From the NCBI GenBank assembly GCA_005518185.1, contig RKSN01000002.1, forward strand, positions 310,001 through 374,000: a stretch of 64,000 bases of DNA, read 5' to 3'. The stretch is from Chakrabartia godavariana (lineage in GTDB: Bacteria > Pseudomonadota > Alphaproteobacteria > Sphingomonadales > Sphingomonadaceae). The notes beneath the pieces are model-generated. The model saw only the letters and a program-made list of their open reading frames with translations, had not been told where the DNA came from and searched no databases. Made by a program: the position numbers and the translations under genes. Below are positions 25,150 through 37,578 of the stretch, one piece after another (position 1 is the stretch's first letter; each line of letters starts with the position of its first letter).

Positions 25150-26376
25150 ATGCCAAATTCGCACCCGACGCAGAACGGCCCCGGCCGCGTGGAATTCATC
25201 GTCCTCATTTCGGGGATCATGATGATCGTCGCCTTTGCGATCGATTCCATGCTCCCGGCCCTGCCCGCCATCGGCCATGGGCTGGGCGTGGGCGATGTGA
25301 CACGGTGGCCGTTGGTCATTTCGTCCTTCCTGTTCGGCTTTGCGATCGGGCAGCTCTTTGTCGGGACCCTGTCCGATGCGCATGGCCGCCGCGGCCTGAT
25401 GCTCTGGTCGCTGTTCGGCTTTGCCGTCGCCAGCCTCGCTGCCGCGCTGGCACCGACCTTTGATCACTTGCTGATCGCCCGCGTGGTGCAGGGCGTCTTT
25501 GCGGCCGGTGCGCGCGTCATCGTCACCTCAACGGTGCGCGACCGCTTTGAAGGGCGCGACATGGCCCAGGTGATGAGCCTGTCGAGCATGATCTTCATGG
25601 CCGCCCCCATCCTTGCGCCGACCATGGGGCAGGCCATTCTGCTGATCGGCCCGTGGCGCTGGGTCTTCGGCGCGCTGGCGGCCATTGGCCTCGCCGTCTG
25701 GGCGTGGGTACTGTGGCGCCTCCCCGAAACGCTGCGCGATGACAATCGCACGCCGATCGAGCGCGCGTCCGTCCTCGCGGCGGCCAGAACCGTTCTGACG
25801 GACCGGATCTCGGTCGGCTACAGCATCGCCAACGCCATGCTGTCCTGTGCGATCTTCGGCTTCCTGATGTCGATCCAGCAGATCTTTGAAGTCACCTTCA
25901 AGCGCCCCGACTTCCTGCCGACGGGCTTTGCCATCATGGCAACGGGCATGGCGGTCGGCTCGCTGCTGAATGCAGCGGTGGTGAAGCGCTTCGGGATGCG
26001 GCTGATTGGCCATGGGGCATTGTTCCTGATGACCTTCGTTGCTGCCGCGCACGCCACCCTGTCGCTGACAGGGCAGGAAACGCTGGTGAGCTTCATCGTC
26101 CTCCAGATGCTGATGATGATGTCCTTCTCCTTCGTTGCGGGAAATTTCGGCGCGATGGCGATGGAGAATATGGGCCGCGTCGCAGGCATGGCGAGTTCGC
26201 TTCAGGGCTCGCTCGGCAATCTGCTCGGCACCGTCCTTGGCACGATCATCGGGCAGTCGTTCAACGGGACGACCGCACCGCTCTACATCGGCTTCACCGG
26301 TGCAGGACTGGTTGCACTTCTGGCCGTTTACGTGACAGAGGGTGGACGATTCTTCGTCGCGCGCCACAAGGGGTAG
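25150..26376 (+). CDS. Bcr/CflA-family MFS multidrug exporter
   Basis: Inner-membrane drug/proton antiporter of 408 residues. About twelve hydrophobic segments can be traced. The MFS motif A is GTLSDAHGRRG after TM2, and an acidic residue in TM1 (IDSMLPALP) is the hallmark of Bcr/CflA proteins. An ORF start at 25090 would add 20 basic residues; I chose the ATG at 25150, from which the first helix follows. The gene comes 60 bases after the quinone oxidoreductase on the same strand. The substrate is not readable. Confidence 0.88.
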   Translation: MPNSHPTQNGPGRVEFIVLISGIMMIVAFAIDSMLPALPAIGHGLGVGDVTRWPLVISSFLFGFAIGQLFVGTLSDAHGRRGLMLWSLFGFAVASLAAALAPTFDHLLIARVVQGVFAAGARVIVTSTVRDRFEGRDMAQVMSLSSMIFMAAPILAPTMGQAILLIGPWRWVFGALAAIGLAVWAWVLWRLPETLRDDNRTPIERASVLAAARTVLTDRISVGYSIANAMLSCAIFGFLMSIQQIFEVTFKRPDFLPTGFAIMATGMAVGSLLNAAVVKRFGMRLIGHGALFLMTFVAAAHATLSLTGQETLVSFIVLQMLMMMSFSFVAGNFGAMAMENMGRVAGMASSLQGSLGNLLGTVLGTIIGQSFNGTTAPLYIGFTGAGLVALLAVYVTEGGRFFVARHKG

Positions 26377-26408
26377 CGCGACGGCACAACAGGCTTGGGG
26401 AGCAAGGA

Positions 26409-26822
26409 ATGGCCTATTGGCTGGTGAAGTCCGAACCGCACAAATATAGCTGGGACATGATGGTGAAGGACGGCCGCACCCATTGGGACGGCGTGCGCAA
26501 CCATCAGGCGGCCATCAACCTGAAGGCGATGCAGGTCGGCGACAAGGCGTTCTTCTACCACAGCAATGAGGGCAAGGAGATCGTCGGCATCGTCGAGATC
26601 GTCCGCACCGCCTATCCCGACCCGAGCGACCCCGCGGGGCGCTTCGTCATGGTCGATGTGGCGCCCGTCCGCCCGGTGAACCGCGCCGTGACCCTTGCCG
26701 GAATGAAGGCCGAACCCAGCCTCGCCGATCTTGCGCTGATCCGGCAGTCCCGCCTTTCGGTCGTGCCGGTGAGCGACACGCATTGGAAGATCATCTGCGA
26801 CATGGCGGGAGAAAAGGCATGA
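26409..26822 (+). CDS. EVE domain-containing protein
   Basis: A 137-residue single-domain protein that starts YWLVKSEP, the conserved opening of the EVE/thymocyte nuclear protein 1 family, followed by WDGVRNHQA and FFYHS.EGKEIVG, the strands that line its PUA-like pocket. EVE domains bind modified cytosine or other modified nucleotides and share ancestry with YTH and PUA folds. SD AAGGA is adjacent to the ATG. The stop overlaps the crotonase start by four bases (ATGA), so both are translated together, without an obvious functional link. Confidence 0.92.
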   Translation: MAYWLVKSEPHKYSWDMMVKDGRTHWDGVRNHQAAINLKAMQVGDKAFFYHSNEGKEIVGIVEIVRTAYPDPSDPAGRFVMVDVAPVRPVNRAVTLAGMKAEPSLADLALIRQSRLSVVPVSDTHWKIICDMAGEKA

Positions 26823-27613
26823 GCGACGCCATCCGCATTGAGGCGCGCGACGGGCTGGAAATCCTGACGCTCAACCGCCCGCAATCGCTGAACGCCCTGT
26901 CGGAAGAGATGACGGTGGCCTTGGTCGATTATTTCGATGCGCTGCACCACCGCACCGATGTGCGCATCGTGATCCTGAGAGCGAAAGGCAAGAACTTCTG
27001 CGCAGGCCTCGATTTCAATGGCTGGACGCGCGATTCAGACGCGACGCCCGTGCTCGCCACGCTGCGCACGCAGACGATGATCGGCAATATCTATCGGCGG
27101 ATGCGCAGTTGCCCGCAACCGATCATCGCGCTGGCGCAGGGCGCGGCCTGCGGCGGCGGCCTGTCGCTGCTGTGCGCGTCCGACGTCCGCTTCGGCACGC
27201 CCGATTTCCGCATGAACGCGGCCTATATCCGTATCGGGCTGGGCGGCTGCGACATGGCGTCGAGCTATTTCCTGCCGCGTCTTGTCGGCGCGTCACTCGC
27301 CTCGGAGATGATCCTGACCGGCCGCTTCATCAAGGCAGAGCGCGCGGTCTCGTCAGGCTTCCTGAGCGAGATCGTCGATCCCGACGCGCTGCTCGACACC
27401 GGCCTTGCCCTCGCCGGGGAGATGCTGGCGACCTCACCCTATGGCCTGCGACTGTCCAAGCAGGCGCTCAACCTTAACATCGATGCGCAGGGCCTTGAGG
27501 CCGCGATGGCGATTGAAGACCGCCAGCAGGTCATCCTCGGCCAGACCGAGGATTATCGGGAAGCGTTTACGGCCTTCCTCGAAAAGCGGGCACCGGAATT
27601 TAAGAACCGTTAG
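26819..27613 (+). CDS. Enoyl-CoA hydratase/isomerase (crotonase) family protein
   Basis: A 264-residue crotonase fold protein. The first oxyanion-hole segment is KNFCAGLDF near residue 60, the second is AQGAACGGGLSLLCASDVRF near 110-130, with the family turn following. The catalytic glutamates of enoyl-CoA hydratase 1 are not clear, so hydratase, isomerase or hydrolase activity are all open. It starts within the EVE stop codon and ends before a family B repeat. Its start is fixed by the ATGA overlap; an upstream ORF start would overlap the EVE gene widely. Confidence 0.9.
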   Translation: MSDAIRIEARDGLEILTLNRPQSLNALSEEMTVALVDYFDALHHRTDVRIVILRAKGKNFCAGLDFNGWTRDSDATPVLATLRTQTMIGNIYRRMRSCPQPIIALAQGAACGGGLSLLCASDVRFGTPDFRMNAAYIRIGLGGCDMASSYFLPRLVGASLASEMILTGRFIKAERAVSSGFLSEIVDPDALLDTGLALAGEMLATSPYGLRLSKQALNLNIDAQGLEAAMAIEDRQQVILGQTEDYREAFTAFLEKRAPEFKNR

Positions 27614-27626
27614 AAATCTCACTCTC

Positions 27627-27690
27627 CGTTCGTGTCGAGTGAAGTCGAGACACCTCGTTCGATGTCCCTCGACTTCGCTCGGGACGAACG
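27627..27690. repeat. Paired palindromic intergenic element (family B, copy 3)
   Basis: Third copy of the CGTTCGTGTCGAG / CTCGGGACGAACG element, here with a shorter middle, between the convergent crotonase and ferritin-like genes. Confidence 0.85.
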
Positions 27691-27709
27691 GGGGTGGGAG
27701 GCTAAAACC

Positions 27710-28207
27710 CTACCCCTCCAGGATCGCCGCCGCCTCAAGCAGGCGGTTGCCATGGTCGGTCTCTTCCCGTCCATTGGCGCGCAGCAGTTCGGCGGCGCCT
27801 TCATGGCCGATGCTCGACGCCCAGGCCTCATACAGCTTCTCGCCGTTGAACTCGCTCTCGGCAGTCTTGCGCAGCCCTTCGGGCGTGATCGCAGCCACGG
27901 GGATAGGACCGGTCAGATAGGGATTGTCCGCAGCCGACGGGGCCGGGAAGTCTTCACCGGTCAACAGCTTCACGACTTCCGCCGCGCGGCGGGCGTGCTT
28001 CATTTCTTCCTGCCCGTTGTGGATCAGCAGTTCCTTGACGCGCGGATGCTCGGCACCTTCGGCGCTCTTTTCATAAAGCGTCTGGCCGGCCGCCTCGACG
28101 AGGACCATGACCTTGATGTCGGTGACGGTCGGCGCCGTCACGGAATTGATGCGGGCAAAGGCCTCGCCAAGCGTGGCGGGCGCGCCTTCGGGCAGGGTCA
28201 CAGGCAT
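27710..28207 (-). CDS. Ferritin-like diiron-domain protein
   Basis: A 165-residue four-helix protein. Metal-ligand patterns of the ferritin/rubrerythrin group appear twice: E38 with EEMKH (67-71) in the first helix pair and ESEFNGEKLYE with EETDH in the second. There is no rubredoxin tail. Such proteins store iron or act as peroxidases. The start at 28207 has AGGAG 6 bases upstream. It lies 10 bases downstream of ada on the same strand and is probably cotranscribed with it. Confidence 0.85.
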   Translation of the reverse strand: MPVTLPEGAPATLGEAFARINSVTAPTVTDIKVMVLVEAAGQTLYEKSAEGAEHPRVKELLIHNGQEEMKHARRAAEVVKLLTGEDFPAPSAADNPYLTGPIPVAAITPEGLRKTAESEFNGEKLYEAWASSIGHEGAAELLRANGREETDHGNRLLEAAAILEG

Positions 28208-28217
28208 ATCGGGCTCC

Positions 28218-29246
28218 TCAATCTCTTTTATGTGCCGCTTCCTTGTCCAGCAGTGCCCGTTTGCGGTCAAGGCCGTAAGCATAGCCGCCAAGGCTGCCGT
28301 CGGTCCGGACGACACGGTGGCAGGGGATGAGGACAGCCACATTGTTCGCGCCATTGGCCGTCCCCGCTGCCCGCACGGCCGCCGGCTTCCCAACCGCCGC
28401 CGCGATCTGAGCGTAGCTGCGCGTCTCACCGGGCGGAATGCGGCGCAGTTCGGCCCACACGGCCTGCTGGAACGCGGTGCCCGCCACGTCGAGCGGCAGG
28501 TCCGGCATCCGCGACGGGTTCTCGACAGCCGCGATGGCACCCGCCACCAGTTCCGCCAGCACATCGCCGCCCGCCTCGATCCGCGCTTGTGGGAACCGTC
28601 GCCGAAGCGCGCCCTCATCCTCCTCAAACGACAGGCGGCAAATCCCTCGCGCGGTTGCGGCAACCAGCATGGCACCCAAGGACGTCTCGGCCACGGTCCA
28701 CCATATGGTGACGCACGCGCCACCCCGGCGCCACGCCGATGGCGTCATGCCCAGACGCTGGCCGGTCTCATCATAAAACCGGCTCGGCGCCGAATAGCCG
28801 GCATCATAGATGGCATCGGTCACCCGCGCCTCGGTTGAAAGCGCCGCCTCCGCCCGCTTTGCGCGCAGGCCGCGCGCATATTGGGCCGGAGACACGCCGG
28901 TCGCCCGCTTGAACACGCGCTGGAAATGGTGGGGCGCATAGCCGACAGCCTCCGCGAGCGCGGTGAGTTTGGGCGCGTCTTCGGTCAACAGCCCGATCGC
29001 CGTCCGCACTGCCACCTCGTCGCGCGCGAGATCATCCGGCCTGCACCGCAGACACGCACGAAGTCCTGCGGCCGCTGCCATAGTGCCGTCCCCAAAGAAT
29101 CGCACATTCTGACGCGCGGGGTGCCGTGCGGCGCAGCTTGGGCGGCAATAGATGCCCGTGGTCAGGACACCCGTCACGAAACGCCCGTCAAAGGCGCGAT
29201 CCCGGCGCAGGACGGCCGCCCAGGCGGTCGCATCATCGATTGTCAT
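28218..29246 (-). CDS. ada: Bifunctional Ada: methylphosphotriester sensor/activator and O6-methylguanine methyltransferase
   Basis: A 342-residue protein with all three Ada parts. The N-terminal zinc domain has the four cysteines in YCRPSC and CLRC with the usual NVRFF between; one cysteine takes the methyl group from DNA phosphotriesters. An AraC-type helix-turn-helix follows (about 90-165, HHFQRVFKRATGVSP). The C-terminal methyltransferase has the acceptor in IPCHRV (Cys near 309) and the GTANGANN segment. As in E. coli, the methylated form should activate its own gene and neighbours. It heads a two-gene unit with the ferritin-like protein. Confidence 0.95.
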   Translation of the reverse strand: MTIDDATAWAAVLRRDRAFDGRFVTGVLTTGIYCRPSCAARHPARQNVRFFGDGTMAAAAGLRACLRCRPDDLARDEVAVRTAIGLLTEDAPKLTALAEAVGYAPHHFQRVFKRATGVSPAQYARGLRAKRAEAALSTEARVTDAIYDAGYSAPSRFYDETGQRLGMTPSAWRRGGACVTIWWTVAETSLGAMLVAATARGICRLSFEEDEGALRRRFPQARIEAGGDVLAELVAGAIAAVENPSRMPDLPLDVAGTAFQQAVWAELRRIPPGETRSYAQIAAAVGKPAAVRAAGTANGANNVAVLIPCHRVVRTDGSLGGYAYGLDRKRALLDKEAAHKRD

Positions 29247-29339
29247 CTCAATTCTCCTTGCGTGACGGGCCTAGAACGAACGGCCCAAGCCATGCGTCCC
29301 GCAAGTTGCGTTCAAATCAGAACGGCCTCTGCCCCCGGA

Positions 29340-30017
29340 TCACCCGCCGCACGCCTTGAACAGCGCCAGCGTCCGTTCCCGTGCAAGGTCTGCGCTTTCC
29401 TCATGGTAATCCTTGCGCCGGTCCGAGTTGAAACCGTGATTGGCCTCATAGACAAAGATCTGCGCCGTCGGGTGCGCGGTTTCGATCAGCTTTTCGACGC
29501 CCTCCATCGGGATGCCCTGATCGAACCGCCCGAAATGCGCGATGGTGGCGCAGCGCGGGGCCTCATCGGCGAAGATCGTCGGCACCATCGATCCATAATA
29601 AGAGGACGACGCGGCGAGGTCGGGGCTGATCTGCGCCATCCGCCAGGCGACCGAGCCGCCATAGCAATAGCCGGTGATGAAAACGGGCCCCTTGTCCTTC
29701 AGCGCATCGATGCAGGTCTGCGCATCGGCAAGGCTCAGGTCAAAGGGATGGAGCTTGCGTGCAAGTTCAACGGCACGCTCGAAAGCCGGGCCGGAATAAT
29801 CCGCCTCAAAACCAGGGTGTTCGCGGTCATAGAGGCTAGGAGCGAGAACCTCATAGCCGTCGGCGGCATATTCGTCGCAAAGTTCCCGGATATGATCGGT
29901 GACCCCGAAAATCTCCTGAATGAGGACAAGGCCGCCGCGGCGCGCGCCCTCTGGCTCTGCGTGATAGACGGCGATTTCTGCGCCGTCGGACATCGTCATG
30001 CGAATCATGTCGCCCAT
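29340..30017 (-). CDS. Dienelactone hydrolase family protein
   Basis: An alpha/beta hydrolase of 225 residues. The nucleophile is Cys118 in GYCYGG, with Asp166 (GRFDQG) and His194 (ANHGFNSD) completing the Cys-Asp-His triad of dienelactone hydrolases; the upstream glutamate in LIQEIFGV is also typical. The family opens the lactone in chlorocatechol breakdown, but many members act on other small esters. No ring-cleavage genes are adjacent, so the substrate is open. Confidence 0.93.
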   Translation of the reverse strand: MGDMIRMTMSDGAEIAVYHAEPEGARRGGLVLIQEIFGVTDHIRELCDEYAADGYEVLAPSLYDREHPGFEADYSGPAFERAVELARKLHPFDLSLADAQTCIDALKDKGPVFITGYCYGGSVAWRMAQISPDLAASSSYYGSMVPTIFADEAPRCATIAHFGRFDQGIPMEGVEKLIETAHPTAQIFVYEANHGFNSDRRKDYHEESADLARERTLALFKACGG

Positions 30018-30074
30018 GCGTCTCTCCCTGATCTGGAGAAAACCATAAGCGGCACGCCCGGCGGCGCAAGCGGC

Positions 30075-31271
30075 TCAGCGGGTGTGCGAAAAGCGGACCG
30101 TGAAACGCAGATTGAAGATCAGCGCATCTTTCGCGCGGGCATCGCCCCCGGGATGGATGACATACAGGATGTCGGGCTGCACGGTCAGGAACGACGCGAT
30201 CCGGTCCGAATAGGTGGCCTCGATCATCGACTCCGCCTTGGCGGGCTTTGTGCCCCCGGCATTCAGGATATTGCGAAAACCACCGGCCAGCGCACCCTGG
30301 GCGACACCCAGGGACGCCTGGCTGTCGGGCCGCGCACGGAAGACGCCCGTCGCCAGCACCCCGGCCTGCCAGCCGCCCTTGAACAGCGAGGTCTTGCCAT
30401 CGGATATGCCGAAGCGGGCAAAGGCGGTCAGGCTGCGGTCGTCCCTGGCAAGGAGCGGCTGTTCCACCATCATATAGGCGCCCTGGCTGCGCTTCGTCGC
30501 TTCGGGAAAGCCCAGCATGGTAAGCCAGATATTGTCGGCCTTCTGCGAATAGGTCCAGACGCCGATCGAGATGTTCTGCGCATCGCCCACGCCGGCCTGG
30601 GCCGTGGCGAGGACGCCCTTGTCAAAGGAGAGTGCAGACCCGGGCCCGCCCCCGCGCAGCCCGGGCCGCGCATTATAGACGGCGGCGCGGACATAGCCGG
30701 TCTTGCCGACCTTGGTTTCCAGCCGCGCGCCCAGGGCCGTGATCGGAAAAATCGAGGGGCCGGCCGGACCAGTCGCGGCAAGCTCCGACCCGATGCCGAA
30801 GGGCGGCGCAACGAGCAGCCCGGCCGACGGCGTGCTGTAAAAGTCCGAATTGAGATCGAGCAGACCGGCGCGCAGGGCCGCGCGCCCGCCCAGATCCTTT
30901 TCGACCCAGGCTTCGAACACGCGCAGCTTGGGGTCCCACACTTCGATATTGTCGATGCACTGCAGCGTTCCGACCCCGTTGTTCGCGAACGCGCCTGCAT
31001 TATGGAGCAGATCGATATGCAGGGTGGTCCCAGAGATGTTCGCCGCCCGGTCGAGATCGACATCCGCCACCAGATCAATGTTCTGAAGATAGCGCGTCCG
31101 GTGATCGAACCCGCCTGCGACCACGGTCGAGACATCGCTGGTCAGCTCTGCCGACAGCGACAGCGTTGGGGCCGCCGCATCCTCCGCAAGCGCGCGCTGC
31201 GGCAGCGCCGCGGCAATGGCGGTGGCCACCCCCATGACAGACATCAATAGGGACGAGGCGGTGCGACGCAT
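30075..31271 (-). CDS. OprB-like carbohydrate-selective porin
   Basis: Outer-membrane protein of 398 residues. A signal peptide of about 28 residues ends in ALA-E. The rest shows the alternating pattern and aromatic residues of a porin barrel, with blocks such as FEAWVEKDLGGRAALRAGLLDLNSDFY split by the family-typical NADF-like turn, and a GVARGALAGG-like region near the C-terminus resembling OprB. I chose the ATG at 31271 because AGGA lies 6 bases upstream. It is convergent with the dienelactone hydrolase region on the same strand and divergent from atpH. The substrate is not readable. Confidence 0.8.
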   Translation of the reverse strand: MRRTASSLLMSVMGVATAIAAALPQRALAEDAAAPTLSLSAELTSDVSTVVAGGFDHRTRYLQNIDLVADVDLDRAANISGTTLHIDLLHNAGAFANNGVGTLQCIDNIEVWDPKLRVFEAWVEKDLGGRAALRAGLLDLNSDFYSTPSAGLLVAPPFGIGSELAATGPAGPSIFPITALGARLETKVGKTGYVRAAVYNARPGLRGGGPGSALSFDKGVLATAQAGVGDAQNISIGVWTYSQKADNIWLTMLGFPEATKRSQGAYMMVEQPLLARDDRSLTAFARFGISDGKTSLFKGGWQAGVLATGVFRARPDSQASLGVAQGALAGGFRNILNAGGTKPAKAESMIEATYSDRIASFLTVQPDILYVIHPGGDARAKDALIFNLRFTVRFSHTR

Positions 31272-31502
31272 GAACATTCCTGAAATTGGGGGCCTGAACC
31301 CAATAGGACGTCCCGGGGCGTCCATGCTTTAGGTCTGTGTCCGCACATCGACATAATTATCCTCGGACGTGCGTGCATTTCACGCCCACCCGGGTTGCAT
31401 TGCCCGCCAATCATTGCTAGCCGCGCGGCGACTTTGCAGGGGGCATACGTTTCCATCGCGAGGTCAGCAGGCTCAATTCCTGACTTTGAGGATTTTACGC
31501 GC

Positions 31503-33589
<2,087 letters not shown>

Positions 33590-33598
33590 GCTGACTGT

Positions 33599-33661
33599 GC
33601 TCCGGCGCAGGCCGGAGCCCAGACCTCAACAAAGGGACTGGGTCCCGGCCTTCGTCGGGAC
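33599..33661. repeat. Paired hairpins between atpA and atpG (family D)
   Basis: CTCCGG-CGCAGG-CCGGAG and GTCCCGG-CCTTCG-TCGGGAC form two hairpins in the only long gap (89 bases) of the ATP synthase operon. Such pieces resemble the short palindromes common in sphingomonad intergenic DNA. Confidence 0.7.
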
Positions 33662-33678
33662 ACATTAAGGGAAACAAG

Positions 33679-34560
33679 ATGGCCAGCCTCAAGGCGCTCA
33701 AAATCCGGATCAACTCGGTCAAATCGACCCAGAAGATCACCAAGGCGATGAAGATGGTCGCCGCTGCCAAACTGCGCCGCGCGCAGGAAGCAGCGGAAGC
33801 CGCGCGCCCCTATGCCGAACGTCTGGAAGCAGTCGTCTCGTCGATCGCGTCCAAGGTCGAAAAGGGCCCGCAGGCGCCGAAGCTGCTCGCGGGCACCGGC
33901 AAGGACGACGTCCACCTGTTCGTCGTCGCTACGTCGGACAAGGGTCTGGCAGGCGCCTTCAACACGAACATCGTCCGCCTCGCCCGCCGCCGTGCCGAAG
34001 AACTTCGCGCGGCTGGCAAGACCGTGAAGTTCTACACGATCGGCAAGAAGGGCCGCGACCAGCTCGCCCGCACCTATCGCGGCGACATCGTCCACAGCAT
34101 TGAGCCGGGCGATCTGGGCAAACTGGGCTTTGACAGCGTCCAGGAATGGGCCAGCGACCTGACTGCGCGCTTTGAAGCGGGCGAATTTGATGTGGCGCAC
34201 CTCTTCTTCTCCAAGTTCGTGAGCGTCCTCACGCAGGAGCCGACCGAAATCCAGCTGATGCCGGTGGCGGTTGCCGAAACCGGCGCAGTTGCGGCCACCG
34301 CTGGCGCGTCGGTCGAATATGAACCCGACGAGGAAGAAATCCTCGCCGACCTGCTGCCGCGCAACGTCTCGGTCCAGCTGCTCCGTGCCCAGCGTGAAAA
34401 CGCGGCATCGGAACAGGGGTCCAAGATGACCGCGATGGACAACGCCACCCGCAACGCCGGTGACATGATCAACAAGCTGACGATCCAGTATAACCGGACC
34501 CGTCAGGCCGCGATCACCACCGAACTCGTCGAAATCATCTCGGGCGCCGAAGCGCTCTAA
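33679..34560 (+). CDS. atpG: F1F0 ATP synthase subunit gamma
   Basis: Central rotor shaft of F1, 293 residues. The N-terminal helix reads [28 protein letters not shown], split here by normal family spacing, and the C-terminal helix has [26 protein letters not shown], the signature of gamma. Both ends form the coiled coil inside the alpha/beta ring. It stands between atpA and atpD in the standard order. Confidence 0.97.
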   Translation: MASLKALKIRINSVKSTQKITKAMKMVAAAKLRRAQEAAEAARPYAERLEAVVSSIASKVEKGPQAPKLLAGTGKDDVHLFVVATSDKGLAGAFNTNIVRLARRRAEELRAAGKTVKFYTIGKKGRDQLARTYRGDIVHSIEPGDLGKLGFDSVQEWASDLTARFEAGEFDVAHLFFSKFVSVLTQEPTEIQLMPVAVAETGAVAATAGASVEYEPDEEEILADLLPRNVSVQLLRAQRENAASEQGSKMTAMDNATRNAGDMINKLTIQYNRTRQAAITTELVEIISGAEAL

Positions 34561-36177
<1,617 letters not shown>

Positions 36178-36189
36178 TTGATGGGCTCG

Positions 36190-36211
36190 CCCCTCCCGGC
36201 AACGGGAGGGG
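36190..36211. repeat. GC-rich hairpin between atpD and atpC
   Basis: Perfect 8 bp inverted repeat CCCCTCCC / GGGAGGGG with a 6-base loop and no T-run, in the same position and nearly the same sequence as the hairpin between rpoB and rpoC. Confidence 0.75.
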
Positions 36212-36224
36212 ATAAGGATTGAAA

Positions 36225-36482
36225 ATGGCTTTGCACTTCGAACTCGTCACACCTGAACGCCTCGTCCGGTCGGAAGACGTCCACATGGTCGTCGTCCCCG
36301 GCACCGAAGGCGATTTCGGCGTTCTGGAAGGCCATATGCCGGTCATGTCGACGATCCGCAGCGATGCGGACGTGGAAATCTATGCGACGGCCGGCAGCCA
36401 GCCGGAACGCATCAAGATCACCGGCGGCTTCGCTGAGGTGAACGACAAGGGCCTGACGATCCTCGCCGAACACGCCGGCTGA
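36225..36482 (+). CDS. atpC: F1F0 ATP synthase subunit epsilon
   Basis: Epsilon subunit of F1, 85 residues, shorter than E. coli AtpC because the C-terminal helical domain is missing, as usual in alphaproteobacteria. The N-terminal beta sandwich has [10 protein letters not shown] and [17 protein letters not shown]. The ATG at 36225 has AAGGA 6 bases upstream; an in-frame TTG at 36219 is less likely. Last gene of the operon, followed by a strong terminator. Confidence 0.96.
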   Translation: MALHFELVTPERLVRSEDVHMVVVPGTEGDFGVLEGHMPVMSTIRSDADVEIYATAGSQPERIKITGGFAEVNDKGLTILAEHAG

Positions 36483-36506
36483 TCTTCCCGACATGCGGTA
36501 AGCAGA

Positions 36507-36539
36507 AAGCGCCCTGGCCCAAAAGGCCGGGGCGTTTTG
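36507..36539 (+). terminator. Rho-independent terminator of the atp operon
   Basis: A 10 bp stem (36510-36519 with 36525-36534, one T-G pair), a CAAAA loop and TTTT follow 25 bases after the atpC stop. The convergent transporter gene ends immediately beyond, so the hairpin may serve both. Confidence 0.9.
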
Positions 36540-37445
36540 CTATGCGCGCTTGGGCGCCGCGCTGCGCCAGAGGAAGAGGCCCGCCCCGACGATAAGTGCC
36601 GACCCGACCAGCGACGTGGCATCCGGGACATCGCCAAAGACGAGCGCGCCAATCGTCATCGCGACGATCAGCTGGACATAGGTCATCGGCGCAATGGTCG
36701 CCGCCGACGCCCGCGTCGTTGCAAGGAAGATGAGCGCATGGGCACAGCTCGCGGAGACGGCGACAATCGCGCAGCGCAGGATGACCGACCAATGCGGCCA
36801 ATGGACGTCAAAACCGCGCAGCCCCGACAGATCTCCACCAATCGCGGCCGCGATCAGCAGCGGTGTTGCCAAGGCGGCGATGCTGAACTGCAGCGCAAGC
36901 ACGGACGCGGTCCCAGCCGCCTTGCGGTTGAGAAGGATCAGGATCGACATCCCGAGCGCCGACCCCAGCGGGAACAGCGCGGCCCAGCCCGCTTCGGCGA
37001 CATTGGGACGCAGGACGATCAGGACGCCCGCAAAGGCGACGACCGAGGCCAACAGCGTCGCCCGGGTCGCACGTTCTCCAAGAAAGAGCGCTGACAGCAA
37101 CGCCGTCAGCATCGGCCCGATGAAGGTGATGGCCGTGGCATCGCCCAGCGGCATCAGCTTGACCCCGATAAAGAAGCAGACTGACGAGACCGCGACGGCC
37201 GCCGCCCTCCCCCAATGGAGCCAGGGATTGGCGATGGCGAACCCGCCCCTCCCTTCCCGGACCCACAGCAGAACGCCAAGCCCGGCGGCCCCCAAGAGGT
37301 AGCGCAACGCGGCGATGGCGGGGGCGGGCCAGAGTGGCACCATCGATTTCACGACGGCATCGCCCATCGACAGCAGCATATAGCCGCCCAGCGCGAACAG
37401 GAGCCCTTGGGCATGATGCGCGTGCTGGTCTCCGTGTCCGGGCAT
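36540..37445 (-). CDS. DMT-superfamily (EamA-type) transporter
   Basis: Inner-membrane exporter of about 301 residues with ten predicted helices arranged as two EamA repeats; the first begins GLLFALGGYMLLSMGDAVVKS and the second near residue 150 after RPNVAEAGW. PMTYVQLIVAMTIGALVFGD is typical of the second repeat. The N-terminal HGDQHAHHAQ stretch could bind metal but is short. The ATG at 37445 is chosen over 37481 because it directly precedes this stretch; neither has a strong SD. Substrate unknown. Convergent with atpC. Confidence 0.87.
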   Translation of the reverse strand: MPGHGDQHAHHAQGLLFALGGYMLLSMGDAVVKSMVPLWPAPAIAALRYLLGAAGLGVLLWVREGRGGFAIANPWLHWGRAAAVAVSSVCFFIGVKLMPLGDATAITFIGPMLTALLSALFLGERATRATLLASVVAFAGVLIVLRPNVAEAGWAALFPLGSALGMSILILLNRKAAGTASVLALQFSIAALATPLLIAAAIGGDLSGLRGFDVHWPHWSVILRCAIVAVSASCAHALIFLATTRASAATIAPMTYVQLIVAMTIGALVFGDVPDATSLVGSALIVGAGLFLWRSAAPKRA

Positions 37446-37578
37446 GGCTTTGCGCTTTCCCGAATTCCCGACGGGCTGCAACCCAAATCGTGGAGATTAG
37501 GATATTGTCAAAGTTTCCATCCTATTCACCCTCTCTCACTGCACGGGTTTAACCGTGGTGCATGATGATGGGTGGAGC

